Assembly: GCA_963736055.1 (NCBI GenBank)
Contig: CAVTNM010000008.1
Coordinates: 868,001-932,000 of the forward strand
Source: AC-32 sp963736055
GTDB taxonomy: Bacteria; Actinomycetota; Thermoleophilia; Gaiellales; Gaiellaceae
Direction: 5' to 3'
Length of the DNA stretch: 64,000 nucleotides
Shown: in pieces, positions 8,348-16,495 of the stretch
How positions within the stretch are numbered: position 1 is the first letter of the stretch
How the letters are laid out: every line of letters begins with the position of its first letter
Translations under genes and position numbers: made by a program
Notes under the pieces: model-generated
What the model was told of the DNA's origin: nothing
The model's database searches: none
Seen by the model: the letters and a program-made list of their open reading frames with translations, nothing else

Positions 8348-8788
8348 CTAGCTGTTGGCCTCGCGAACGACGGTGACCGGACAGGGCGCGTGCTGGACGA
8401 CCTGGTGGCTGACCGAGCCGAGCAGGAGGCTGGCGAAGCCGCCGCGTCCTCGGTTGCCAACCACTACCAGGTCGGCGTTTCGTGCCTCCTGGAGCAGTGC
8501 CTCGGCCGGCTGCTCTTGCACCGCCTTGCCCTCGCACTCGATCGTTGACTGCAGCTCCTTTGCTGCTTCAATCGCCTTGTTCACGATGGTCTCGGCGCCG
8601 TCGCGGAAGCCGTCGAGGGTTGTTTGGTCGAGCGTGGGGGCGAAGCCGCTGGCGTATACGCCGGGTGGGATCTCCCAGGCGCAGACGACCCGCAGCCGCG
8701 CGTGCCGCAGTGCGGCTTCGCGGGCTGCGAACTCGAGCGCCGCGCCGGCGCCAGCTGAACCATCGACTCCGACCACGATCGTCTCCAT
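8348..8788 (-). CDS. Universal stress protein (UspA family)
   Basis: 146-aa single-domain Usp. Starts METIVVGVDGSAGAGAALEFA and ends with the ATP-binding loop GNRGRGGFASLLLGSVSHQVVQHAPCPVTVV (G-2x-G-9x-G(S) pattern). The ATG at 8788 is preceded by GGAGG. Cytosolic, ATP-binding type. Monocistronic by spacing. Confidence 0.93.
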   Translation of the reverse strand: METIVVGVDGSAGAGAALEFAAREAALRHARLRVVCAWEIPPGVYASGFAPTLDQTTLDGFRDGAETIVNKAIEAAKELQSTIECEGKAVQEQPAEALLQEARNADLVVVGNRGRGGFASLLLGSVSHQVVQHAPCPVTVVREANS

Positions 8789-8895
8789 CACACCTCCAGG
8801 TTGGCGTGCCTCTCTCCGCCTCGGGACTCGCTGCGATGATCGCACGGCGATGAGCGTCGAGGCTCGAGGGGTTGCTGTGCCCGAGTGGCTCTTGC

Positions 8896-9231
8896 TTACG
8901 CTGACGGCGGCTCGGGCTGCGGGCCGCTGTAGGCGTTGCAGGGCGTATGCCGCTGGGCCGGCACGAGCCGGAGCTGCACCCGGCTGCCGCGCGGAACCAT
9001 CCGGCCGGCGGCAGGGCGCTGGCTCTTCACCGACCAGACGGTCGCAGATGCGGCGCACCGGGTCTGCGTCGCGACGAGCCCGGCCCGCCGCACGCGCCGC
9101 ACTGCCCTGGCCGCGGTCAGGCCGGTGACGTTGGGCACCCGGGTCGCCTGAGCGCTGGTCACCCCCGTCTGGACCTCCGACGTCCCCGACGTCACGAAGA
9201 GCCCGACCAGCAGGAACAGCAGGGCGACCAC
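8896..9231 (-). CDS. Small PASTA-domain protein with N-terminal anchor
   Basis: 111 aa. A hydrophobic N-terminal segment (MVALLFLLVGLFVTSG) is followed by one PASTA-like domain (VPNVTGLTAARAVRRVRRAGL ... PAAGRMVPRGSRVQLRL). PASTA domains usually bind cell-wall material or beta-lactams in Ser/Thr kinases and penicillin-binding proteins; here the domain stands alone. The GTG start is the fourth codon after the helicase stop and in the same frame, so stop-codon read-through would give a helicase-PASTA fusion. Translational coupling is likely. Confidence 0.75.
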   Translation of the reverse strand: MVALLFLLVGLFVTSGTSEVQTGVTSAQATRVPNVTGLTAARAVRRVRRAGLVATQTRCAASATVWSVKSQRPAAGRMVPRGSRVQLRLVPAQRHTPCNAYSGPQPEPPSA

Positions 9232-9240
9232 GAGCGAATT

Positions 9241-11475
9241 CTACGCCCGCTCGAGCATTCGCCCCAGCAATGCGAGGGCGCCCGGCTTGTCGAGCGGCTC
9301 GTTCAGGTTTCCGCACTTCGGGCTCTGCACACAGGAGGGACAGCCCCGCTCGCAGGGACATCCGGCGAGGAGCTTGGCGGTGTCGTCGACCCAGCCCTCG
9401 AAGGCCTCGAAGCCCCGCTCCGTGATGCCCACGCCGCCCGAGTGGCCGTCGTAGACGAAGATCGTCGGCCGGCCGGTCTGGAAGTGGAGGTTCGTCGAGA
9501 GCCCGCCGATGTCCCAGCGGTCGCACATCGCCCAGAGCGGCAGCAGGGCGATCAGCGAGTGCTCCGCCGCGTGCAGCGAGCCAAGGAGCCTCGGCATCTC
9601 TTCGAGCTCCTCCAGCATCCACGGCTCCGGGAGAAACCAGATCGCCTCGGTCTCGAACGCGGTCTGCGGCAGGTCGAGGGCGACGAGCTCGATGCTCTCC
9701 TGCGTCTGGATCGAGCGCTTCTGGTAGCCGACCACCTGCTCGGTCACGACCACACGGCCGAAGGCGAGCTGCAGCCCGAGCCGCTCCTCCTCTCGCAGCG
9801 GCTCGACGATGGCGGTCGTCGTCTCCTTCTTGGCCTGCGTGTAGTAGTCGCCGGCAAACGGCTCGACGACTGCGATGCGAGCGCCGAGGTCGAGCGCCTG
9901 GACACGGTAGCTCTCGCCGAGATGCAGGTAGATCGCGCCCTCGTGCACGGTCGAGTACGCCCGCTCCAGCTCGCTGATCCCGAGCAGCGTCCCGCTGGCG
10001 CCGTCGACGATCGAGAAGGCCTCCGGCGAGGTCGAGCGGAGAGAGACCCGTGCCGCCGGGTAGTCCCGGCCGGCCCAGACGTAGCCCGCCCTGGTCTTGC
10101 GCAGCTCCGGAAGCGCGGACGCCCGTTCGAGCGCAGCGTCTCCGAGCAAGGCGCGGTCCCGGTCGTCGAGCGGCGCCTCGAAGGCCGCCGCACGCACGTG
10201 CCCGTCGAGCACGCGCGGGTTCTCGTGGTCGAGGATGGCCGCTTCGACCCGGCGCCCGAGCAGTGCCTGTGGCTCGCGCATGAAGTACTGGTCGAGCGCG
10301 TCCTCGCTTGCGACGAGAAGCGCGAGCCCATGGCCTCGACGCCCCGCGCGGCCCCATTGCTGCCGGAGCGACGCGACCGTCCCGGGAAAGCCGACCGAGA
10401 TGACGCAGTCGAGCAGGCCGACGTCGATCCCCAGCTCGAGCGCGTTCGTCGCCGAGACGCCGAGCAGCTCGCCCTCGAGGAGCCGCCGCTCGATCTCGCG
10501 CCGCTGGACGGGCGTGTAGCCGGCGCGATAGGGCGAGAGCGCCGAGGCGTCTCCCAGCCGGTCGGCGGTGAAGCGGTGGATCAGCTCGGCCGCGCGGCGG
10601 CTCTTGGCGAAGCAGAGCGTGCGCAGGCCGCGCGAGACGAGGTCGGCCATCAGCCTCGAAGCCTCGCCGAGCGGGCTCGCGCGCAGTCCCAGCTCCTCGT
10701 CGGTGAGTGGCGGGTTCCAGAGCGCGACCGTGCGCTCGGCGCGGGGGGCGGCGTCGTCGCCGATCACCGTGGTCTCGGCTCCGAGCAGGCGCGCACCCAG
10801 CTCTCCCGGGTTGGCGATCGTGGCGGATGCGAGCAGGAATTGCGGCTCGGCTCCGTAGACCCGGGCGAGCCGCCGCAGCCGGCGTAGCACGTTCGCGACG
10901 TGCGACCCGAACACGCCCCGGTAGACGTGCGCCTCGTCCACGATCACGTAGGCGAGATTCGAGAGCACGTCGCCCCAGCGATCGTGATGGGGGAGGACGC
11001 CCACGTGGAGCATGTCCGGGTTCGAGAGGATCAGGTTGGCCCACTTGCGGACCTGCCAGCGGCGCTCCGAGGCCGTGTCTCCGTCGTAGATCGCCGCCCG
11101 CAGCTTCGGGAGCTTGAGCTCGCCGAGCGACCGCAGCTGATCCTGCGCCAGCGCCTTCGTCGGGTACAGGTAGAGAGCCCGCCGCTTCGGCTCGCGCGCG
11201 AGAGCGTCCAGGACCGGCAGATTGAACGCGAGGCTCTTCCCGCTTGCTGTGCCGGTCGTGACGACGAGATGCTCGCCGCGACCCGCCGCCTCCCATGCCG
11301 CCGCCTGATGGGCGTAGAGCGAGTCGACCCCTTGCGCCTCGAGCGCGGTGCGCACGCGTGAGTCGAGTTCGTCGGGGAAAGGGGCGACCCGCGCTTCGCG
11401 CGCCGGTTCGGATCCGAGGTAGGCGAGCTCGTCCCCTTCCAGGAGACCGTTCCAGGAGGCGAGCTCGACAGCCAC
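9241..11475 (-). CDS. DEAD/DEAH-box helicase with DUF1998-type C-terminus (MrfA/YprA family)
   Basis: About 744 aa superfamily 2 helicase. Q-region LYAHQAAAWEAA, Walker A VTTGTASGKSLAF, DEVH-type box VIVDEAHVYRG, motif III LASATIANP, and motif VI QQWGRAGRRGHG. The C-terminal part carries CPCERGCPSCVQSPKCGN, the four-cysteine metal-binding cluster of the MrfA/YprA family, which is known in Bacillus for repair of mitomycin-type DNA damage. I start at the GTG at 11475. An ATG at 11532 is possible but overlaps the divergent gene's start codon and adds residues without family resemblance. Confidence 0.9.
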   Translation of the reverse strand: MAVELASWNGLLEGDELAYLGSEPAREARVAPFPDELDSRVRTALEAQGVDSLYAHQAAAWEAAGRGEHLVVTTGTASGKSLAFNLPVLDALAREPKRRALYLYPTKALAQDQLRSLGELKLPKLRAAIYDGDTASERRWQVRKWANLILSNPDMLHVGVLPHHDRWGDVLSNLAYVIVDEAHVYRGVFGSHVANVLRRLRRLARVYGAEPQFLLASATIANPGELGARLLGAETTVIGDDAAPRAERTVALWNPPLTDEELGLRASPLGEASRLMADLVSRGLRTLCFAKSRRAAELIHRFTADRLGDASALSPYRAGYTPVQRREIERRLLEGELLGVSATNALELGIDVGLLDCVISVGFPGTVASLRQQWGRAGRRGHGLALLVASEDALDQYFMREPQALLGRRVEAAILDHENPRVLDGHVRAAAFEAPLDDRDRALLGDAALERASALPELRKTRAGYVWAGRDYPAARVSLRSTSPEAFSIVDGASGTLLGISELERAYSTVHEGAIYLHLGESYRVQALDLGARIAVVEPFAGDYYTQAKKETTTAIVEPLREEERLGLQLAFGRVVVTEQVVGYQKRSIQTQESIELVALDLPQTAFETEAIWFLPEPWMLEELEEMPRLLGSLHAAEHSLIALLPLWAMCDRWDIGGLSTNLHFQTGRPTIFVYDGHSGGVGITERGFEAFEGWVDDTAKLLAGCPCERGCPSCVQSPKCGNLNEPLDKPGALALLGRMLERA

Positions 11476-11530
11476 CAGCCCATCTTGCCGACGCGGGCAT
11501 ACGGCTCGCTTCCCGCGCGTTGTCCCGTCC

Positions 11531-11836
11531 ATGATCGCGCGCTGGTGGCGTGGCTGGACTCGCGCGGACGAGATCGAGCACTACGTCGAGTACGTGACCG
11601 ACACCGGCGTCCGTGCACTTGCGAGCACGCCGGGAAACCTCGGCGTCTACATCCTCACCCGCGTCGACGGCGACCGCGCCGAGATCGTCGTCATGTCGCT
11701 CTGGGAGTCGCTCGAGCACGTCCGCGCCTTCGCCGGCCCCGACGTCGCTCGCGCCGTGTTCTACCCAGAGGACGACAGGTTCCTGGTCGATCGCGACTGG
11801 TCGGTCTTGCACTACGACGTGGCGGCTGTGCGTTAG
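11531..11836 (+). CDS. Small dimeric alpha/beta-barrel protein (antibiotic-monooxygenase-like)
   Basis: 101 aa, MIARWWRGWTRADEIEHYVEYV, then GNLGVYILTRVDGDRAEIVVMSLWESLEHVRAFAG. The pattern resembles the ABM/dimeric alpha-beta barrel fold: a strand with aromatic residues, a helix, then a strand with 'SLWES'. Ligand and reaction unknown. Ends only a few bases before the TPP riboswitch. Confidence 0.65.
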   Translation: MIARWWRGWTRADEIEHYVEYVTDTGVRALASTPGNLGVYILTRVDGDRAEIVVMSLWESLEHVRAFAGPDVARAVFYPEDDRFLVDRDWSVLHYDVAAVR

Positions 11837-11842
11837 CGTTCG

Positions 11843-11920
11843 CGAACCGGGGTGCCCCAGTCAGGGGCTGAGATCACACCCGTCGAACCTGATCCGGCTC
11901 GCACCGGCGGAGGGAGGAGA
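11843..11920 (+). promoter_or_regulatory. TPP riboswitch (THI element)
   Basis: Matches the conserved THI-box order: CCGGGGTGCC, then GGCTGAGA, ACCC, GAACCTGATCCGG, and the closing CACCGGCGGAGGGA. It lies upstream of thiD-thiM-thiE-thiL, which are classic TPP-regulated genes. It binds thiamine pyrophosphate and should lower expression when TPP is abundant. Its last 14 bases recur at 12046-12059 just before thiD. Confidence 0.95.
11903..11916. repeat. 14-bp direct repeat, left copy (inside the aptamer)
   Basis: ACCGGCGGAGGGAG, the 3' end of the TPP aptamer, repeated exactly at 12046-12059. The 129 bp between the copies contain two strong hairpins and no ORF, as expected if an element had inserted and duplicated its target. 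Confidence 0.8.
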
Positions 11921-11950
11921 GACTTGGACAACACGTTCACGTGCCGCGGA

Positions 11951-12042
11951 GGCCGGGCTTTGCCCGGCCGCAGCACGCGAAGCGTGGCGTTGGCGATGGG
12001 GCGAAGGAGGGGGCCCACGGGGGAACCCTGGGTTCCCCCGTG
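11951..12042 (+). other. Hairpin-rich insert between riboswitch and thiD
   Basis: Two strong inverted repeats: an 8-bp stem GGCCGGGC-TTT-GCCCGGCC at 11951-11969, and a 27-nt palindrome (arms CACGGGGGAACCC and its complement) at 12016-12042. No U-tract follows either, so classic intrinsic termination is doubtful, but both could affect leader transcription or folding. The first hairpin, with its GGGCTTTGCCC loop, resembles the hairpin in the dispersed repeats at 16.1, 58.0 and 60.6 kb. Confidence 0.6.
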
Positions 12043-12045
12043 CTA

Positions 12046-12059
12046 ACCGGCGGAGGGAG
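12046..12059 (+). repeat. 14-bp direct repeat, right copy (supplies thiD ribosome binding site)
   Basis: Exact repeat of 11903-11916. Its GGAGGGAG is the Shine-Dalgarno of thiD, ending a few bases before the ATG at 12063. Confidence 0.8.
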
Positions 12060-12062
12060 CGC

Positions 12063-12834
12063 ATGGTTCCACGATGTCTCACCATTGCCGGCTCGGATTC
12101 CGGCGGAGGCGCCGGCGTCCAGGCCGACCTCAAGGCCTTCGCGGCCGCAGGCACGTACGGGCTGAGCGCGATCGTCGCGCTGACCGCGCAGAACACCGTC
12201 GGTGTGTTGGCGGTGCACGAGCTGCCGCCGACGTTCGTCCTCGCGCAGCTGGAGGCGGTGTTCGACGATGTCGGTGTGGACGCCGCCAAGACGGGAATGC
12301 TCTTCTCCGCGCCCCTGATCGAGACGGTGGCCGATCACCTCGAGGTGAGCCCCGTCCTCGCTCGTCGTCGACCCGGTGATGGTGGCGAGCTCGGGAGCGA
12401 GGCTGCTCGAGGAGGACGCGGTCGAGACCCTCGTCGAGCGGCTTTTCCCCCTGGCGACGGTGGTCACGCCGAACCTGGCCGAGGCAGAGGTGCTCGCCGG
12501 GAGCGGCTCGAAGGCCGAGCTCGCCGAGCGAATCCACGCTCTGGGCGCCAGGGCGGTGGTCGTCACCGGCGGGCACGGCGAGCCGGTCGACCACCTCTTC
12601 GACGGGTCGCGCCACGTCGAGATCCCGGTCGAGCGCCACGACGTTGCGGCGACGCACGGGGCCGGCTGCACCCACTCGGCCACGCTGGCCGCGCTGCTCG
12701 CCCGGGGAGAGAGTCTCGAAGACGCGGCGCGCGGCGCGGCGGAGGCGGCCTCGCGGGCGGTGGCGCAGGGCCATCCGGAGCTCGGCGCCGGCGACGGCCC
12801 GGTCGACGTTCTCGGCCTGACGGGAGCAGCATGA
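12063..12834 (+). CDS. thiD: Hydroxymethylpyrimidine (phosphate) kinase ThiD (one frameshift)
   Basis: Phosphorylates HMP and HMP-P to HMP-PP for thiamine synthesis. N-terminal part: LTIAGSDSGGGAGVQADLKAF and VGVDAAKTGML. The frame breaks at about 12349-12360. Dropping one base continues PLVVDPVMVASSGARLL, then VVTPNLAEAEVL and the anion-hole/ATP region HGAGCTHSATLAALLA. The corrected product is about 256 aa, the normal size. The start ATG has GGAGGGAG upstream. Stop and thiM start overlap (ATGA, 12831-12834). A real loss of function is unlikely given the intact operon; the extra base is probably a sequence error. Confidence 0.9.
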
Positions 12835-13617
12835 ACGCCGGCGCCGACCTGGCCGCGATCCGCGAGCGCAAGCCCCTTGTGCACCAGATCACGAACTACG
12901 TGGTCATGAACGAGACCGCCAACGCGACGCTCGCGCTGGGTGCTCTGCCCGTGATGGCTCACGCCGTCCAGGAGGTCGAGGAGATGGCGCAGGCCGCTTC
13001 CGCGCTCGTGCTCAACATCGGCACCCTCTCGGACGAGTGGATCGACTCGATGACGCGGGCCGGGCTCGCCGCGAACGAGGCCGGGGTGCCGGTCGTGCTC
13101 GACCCGGTCGGTGCGGGTGCGACGACCTACCGCACGGAGACGGCACGCACGCTCGTCGAGGACCTCGAGCTCGCGGTGGTGCGGGGCAACTCCGCCGAGA
13201 TCGCGACGCTGGCGGGGCGCGAGGCCGAGATCCGCGGCGTGGAAGCCGTCGGCGGAGACGCGGGCCCGGAGCTTGCACTCCAGGCCGCACAGGCGCTCGG
13301 CTGTGTCGTGGCAGCCACCGGGCCTGTCGACCACGTCTCCGACGGAAGCCGCGTGCTCGCGATCGCCAACGGGCACGAGCTGCTGGCGAGCGTGACCGGG
13401 ACGGGGTGCATGTCGACTGCGATCACCGGCTGCTTCCTCGCTGTCCGCCCGAACGACCCGCTCGAGGCGGCTGCCGAGGCGCTCGTCGCCTTCGGCGTTG
13501 CCGCCGAGGACGCGGCGAGCCACGCCGCCAAGCCCGGTTCGTTCCACGTCGCCCTCTACGACGCGGCTGTACGACCTGGACCCGGCGACCCTGGACTCCC
13601 GAGCGAGAGTGGGATGA
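12831..13617 (+). CDS. thiM: Hydroxyethylthiazole kinase ThiM (one frameshift near the 3' end)
   Basis: Phosphorylates the thiazole moiety during salvage. Family motifs: LVHQITNYVVMNETANATLALGA, VLDPVGAGAT, VRGNSAEI and the catalytic VTGTGCMSTAITGCF. After FHVALYDA an extra G at about 13563-13566 shifts the frame. Without it the protein ends LYDLDPATLDSRARVG at the TGA at 13615-13617, overlapping the thiE ATG (ATGA). Read uncorrected, the sequence would run through into thiE as a ThiM-ThiE fusion, which I think is an artefact. About 261 aa. Confidence 0.9.
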
Positions 13618-14162
13618 GACTCCACGCGGTCGTGAGCGACCTCGAGACCGCCCGCGCGGCGGTCACGGGGGGCGCGACGGTCGTCCAGCTGCGCTTGAAG
13701 GCGTCGACCGATGAGATCGTCGAGGCGGGCCGTGGCTTCCGCGAGCTCCCGGCGACCTTCGTGGTCAACGACGACGTCGAGGCGGCCCTGCAGCTCGACG
13801 CCGACGGCGTTCACCTCGGACGCGACGACCCCGGGGCCGAGCGCGCGCTCGCGGCAGGCCTGCTCCTGGGCGCATCGGCCGCATCGGTCGCCGCGGCCCG
13901 TGACGCCGAGGCGCTAGGAGCGGCCTACATCGGCGCCGGGCCGGTCTGGCCGACGCCGACCAAGCCGGACGCCGGCCCGCCGATCGGGGTGGACGGCCTG
14001 AGTGAGATCTGCCAGGCCGTCGCGGTGCCGGTGGTCGCGATCGGCGGCGTCAACGCTCTCAACGCGGCAACCTGCATCATGGCCGGAGCGGCCGGAGTCG
14101 CGGTCGTGCGCGCGGCACGCGACGCGGCAAAGGTGCTGGCGGCGGTTGACGCGGCTTTCTGA
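13614..14162 (+). CDS. thiE: Thiamine-phosphate synthase ThiE
   Basis: Joins HMP-PP and thiazole phosphate to thiamine phosphate. 182 aa TIM barrel, slightly short for the family (about 200). Motifs: VQLRLK, FVVNDDVEAALQLDADGVHLGRDD and GAGPVWPTPTKPDAGPPIGVDG. The ATG overlaps the corrected thiM stop by 4 bp, and thiL starts inside its 3' end. Confidence 0.93.
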   Translation: MRLHAVVSDLETARAAVTGGATVVQLRLKASTDEIVEAGRGFRELPATFVVNDDVEAALQLDADGVHLGRDDPGAERALAAGLLLGASAASVAAARDAEALGAAYIGAGPVWPTPTKPDAGPPIGVDGLSEICQAVAVPVVAIGGVNALNAATCIMAGAAGVAVVRAARDAAKVLAAVDAAF

Positions 14163-14964
14163 GCTGGGCGAGCTCGGGTTGCTCGCAGAGCTGGAGCGCC
14201 GCGGCCTCGCGCGCGGGATCGAGCACGACGCCGCCCAGCTCTCCGGAGGACGCGTCGTCACCCAGGACACGCTGGTCGAGGAGGTGCACTTTCGCCTCGC
14301 GTGGACGGGCCACCGCGAGCTCGGGTTCCGGGCCGCCGCCGTCAACCTCAGCGACCTTGCCGCCTCGGGAGCCGAGCCCGAGGGGCTGATCGTCACTCTC
14401 GGGGCGCCGCCGGAGACTGTGCTCGAGGACGTGCTCGAGCTCTACGAAGGCCTCAACGAGCCGGGCGTGCCGGTCCTGGGCGGCGACACCACGGCCGCAG
14501 AGCGCCTGTTCCTGACCGTGACGGCGCTCGGGCGCTCGGAGCGGGTCCCAGGGCGGGCGGGAGCGCGCCCGGGAGACCTCCTGGTCGTGACCGGGCCGCT
14601 TGGCGCGGCAGGGGCGGCGTTCCGAGCGTCGCGGCATGCCCGCCCGCCGTTGCGGCTGGCGGAGGGCAGGCGGCTCGCCGAGCACGCACACGCGTTGATC
14701 GACATCTCCGACGGGCTCGGGCGCGACGCCGGCCACATCGCCCGGCGCTCCGCGTGCCGGCTCGTGGTCGATCTCGAGATGGTCCCCCTCGCGCCAGGCG
14801 CAACAGTCGCCGATCTCGGCTTCGGCGAGGACTACGAGCTCCTCGCGGCGACGCCCACCTCGCTCGGCTTCGCGAAGATCGGCCGCTGCACCGAAGGCGA
14901 GGGCGTGGAGCTCCTGCTGGATGGCGAGCGGGTCGAGCTCGGCGGCTGGGAGCACTTCGGCTGA
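14146..14964 (+). CDS. thiL: Thiamine-monophosphate kinase ThiL
   Basis: Makes the active cofactor TPP from thiamine phosphate. 272 aa of the PurM-like fold. Motifs: VVTQDTLVEEVHF (metal and ATP binding), AAVNLSDLAASGAEP, LGGDTT and LIDISDGLGRDAGH. The TTG start at 14146 overlaps thiE by 17 bp, which suits coupled translation; it gives the conserved opening SELGELGLL. Slightly shorter than typical ThiL (about 300 aa). Last gene of the thiamine operon. Confidence 0.93.
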   Translation: MTRLSELGELGLLAELERRGLARGIEHDAAQLSGGRVVTQDTLVEEVHFRLAWTGHRELGFRAAAVNLSDLAASGAEPEGLIVTLGAPPETVLEDVLELYEGLNEPGVPVLGGDTTAAERLFLTVTALGRSERVPGRAGARPGDLLVVTGPLGAAGAAFRASRHARPPLRLAEGRRLAEHAHALIDISDGLGRDAGHIARRSACRLVVDLEMVPLAPGATVADLGFGEDYELLAATPTSLGFAKIGRCTEGEGVELLLDGERVELGGWEHFG

Positions 14965-15030
14965 GGCGTTGCTTGCGGCGAATGGACCGCTTGCTGAACC
15001 GACTCCCAGCAGGCAACGTACTGGGCGGCA

Positions 15031-16077
15031 GTGCTTCCATATGTGCTGAAGAGGCTTGCGTGGGCGGTAGTCGTCTTTGTCGCGGTCACCTTCGCCACGT
15101 ACATCCTCTTCTTCGTCATCCCGACGAACCGGCCCAGCACCAGCAGCAACGTCCAGGGCCGTGACATCACGGCCAGCATCACCCAGGCGACCGGCATCCA
15201 CGGTCCGGTCTGGCACCAGTACGGCGAGTTCCTGTGGCGGATCGTGACCGTCCAGAGCCTGGGCCGCTCGACCTCGAGCCGCGAGTCCGTCAACGCCCAG
15301 CTCAAGCGGGCGGCGCCGATCACGGCATCGCTGCTCTTCGGAGGAGCGGTGTTCTGGATGCTCGTCTCGATCCCGGTCGGGATCCTCTCGGCGCTGCGGC
15401 CGCGCTCGCTCTTAGACAGGGCGACGATGATCTTCGTCCTGATCGGGATCTCCGTGCACCCGATCTGGCTCGGGCTGATCCTCGTCTACGTCTTCGGCTA
15501 CAGGCTGCAGATGTTCCCGCTCGGAGGGTACTGCGACTTCTTCTATGCGGGCGCCAGCGAGGTCTGCGGCGGCCCTCGCCAGTGGGCCTACCACCTGATC
15601 CTGCCCTGGATCACCTTCGGGATGCTGTTCGCCGCGCTCTACGTCCGCATGATCCGCGCGAGCGTGCTCGAGACGCTCGAGAACGACTACGTCACCACGG
15701 CACGGGCGAAGGGTGCGTCCGAGCTGCGGGTGGTGCGCAGCCACGTGCTCAGGAACGCGTTCCTGCCCGTGATCACGATGCTGGGAATGGACATCGGCAT
15801 CGCCTTCGGGGGCTCGGTCTTCGTCGAGACGGTCTTCGGTCTCCCCGGGATCGGGAGGCTCGCGGTTCGCAGCCTGCAGCGGCAGGACCTGCCACCGCTG
15901 ATGGGGATCATCGTGCTCGTGACGGTGGCGATCCTGATCTTCAACCTCGTCGTGGACCTGCTGTACGCGTGGCTCGACCCGCGTATCGGGACCTCGCCGC
16001 GCGGCCTGGACGAGGACGACCGCGCCCAGCTGCGGAAGGCGCGGGCGGAGCCCGCGGCGAAGCCTATGAGGGCGTGA
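15031..16077 (+). CDS. Orphan DppB-type ABC transporter permease
   Basis: 348 aa, oligopeptide/dipeptide permease family. An N-terminal helix (LKRLAWAVVVFVAVTFATYILFFVI) is followed by an extracytoplasmic loop and five or so helices. The EAA-type cytoplasmic loop reads YVTTARAKGASELRVVRSHVLRNAFLPVIT, and FGGSVFVETVFGLPGIGRL is characteristic. No DppA, DppC, DppD or DppF is in the window, so partners must be encoded elsewhere. GTG start with a weak upstream site. A repeat element follows directly. Confidence 0.9.
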   Translation: MLPYVLKRLAWAVVVFVAVTFATYILFFVIPTNRPSTSSNVQGRDITASITQATGIHGPVWHQYGEFLWRIVTVQSLGRSTSSRESVNAQLKRAAPITASLLFGGAVFWMLVSIPVGILSALRPRSLLDRATMIFVLIGISVHPIWLGLILVYVFGYRLQMFPLGGYCDFFYAGASEVCGGPRQWAYHLILPWITFGMLFAALYVRMIRASVLETLENDYVTTARAKGASELRVVRSHVLRNAFLPVITMLGMDIGIAFGGSVFVETVFGLPGIGRLAVRSLQRQDLPPLMGIIVLVTVAILIFNLVVDLLYAWLDPRIGTSPRGLDEDDRAQLRKARAEPAAKPMRA

Positions 16078-16087
16078 AATCCCGGAC

Positions 16088-16166
16088 GAATCGACCGGTC
16101 ATTTCAGACGCCCGCACGGGAAGAGCCCGCGCGTGCTGAGGACGGCAGCGCAAGCGCTGCCTCAGG
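16088..16166. repeat. Dispersed two-hairpin repeat, copy A
   Basis: Begins near TCGACCGGTCATTTCAGACG, then a first hairpin with an AAGAGCCCGC-type loop, then the perfect palindrome GGCAGCGCAAGCGCTGCC (16144-16161). It aligns along its length with copies at 57990-58070 and (reverse) 60562-60640. It lies between convergent permease and thioredoxin genes and overlaps the thioredoxin stop codon. Confidence 0.8.
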
Positions 16167-16485
16167 CGGGCGTGAGCCACTGCGCCCACGCCTGCTCGTA
16201 GTGCGAGCGGGGACGGGCGCCGACGACCGTCTCGCGCGGCTCTCCGCCTTCGAACAGGATCGTCGTCGGGATCGAGAGCACCGAGTAGCGTGAGGCCGTC
16301 TGCAGGTTCTCGTCGATGTCCAGCTTCGTGAACTTGACCCGCGCGCCGTACTCCTCCTCGAGCTGCCGGAGCACCGGCTCGACCGCGCGACAGGGGCCGC
16401 ACCAGGGTGCCCAGAAGTCGACGATCACCGGGGTCTCGGCCTGCAGGACCTCCTGCTCGAAGGTCGCGTCGGTGAGCTCGTTCAC
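16162..16485 (-). CDS. Thioredoxin
   Basis: 107 aa, standard thioredoxin length. Active site FWAPWCGPCRAVEPVL near residue 28, cis-proline loop SIPTTILFEGGE. Cytosolic dithiol-disulfide reductase. GTG start at 16485. Its stop codon lies inside repeat copy A. Confidence 0.96.
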   Translation of the reverse strand: MNELTDATFEQEVLQAETPVIVDFWAPWCGPCRAVEPVLRQLEEEYGARVKFTKLDIDENLQTASRYSVLSIPTTILFEGGEPRETVVGARPRSHYEQAWAQWLTPA

Positions 16486-16495
16486 GCGGCCAATG

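Noticed and set aside
8348..11812. Very long minus-strand open frame running upstream of the universal stress gene
   Set aside because: It lies antisense-frame over the helicase; translation is Arg/Ala/Gly-rich without domains. Only the last 146 codons, with a good ribosome site, are real.
12016..12042. 27-nt palindrome as intrinsic terminator of the thi leader
   Set aside because: Not called as a terminator because no U-rich tract follows; kept as a hairpin within the insert.
12831..14162. ThiM-ThiE natural fusion
   Set aside because: The fusion depends on one extra base; without it both genes have their normal ends and an ATGA overlap.
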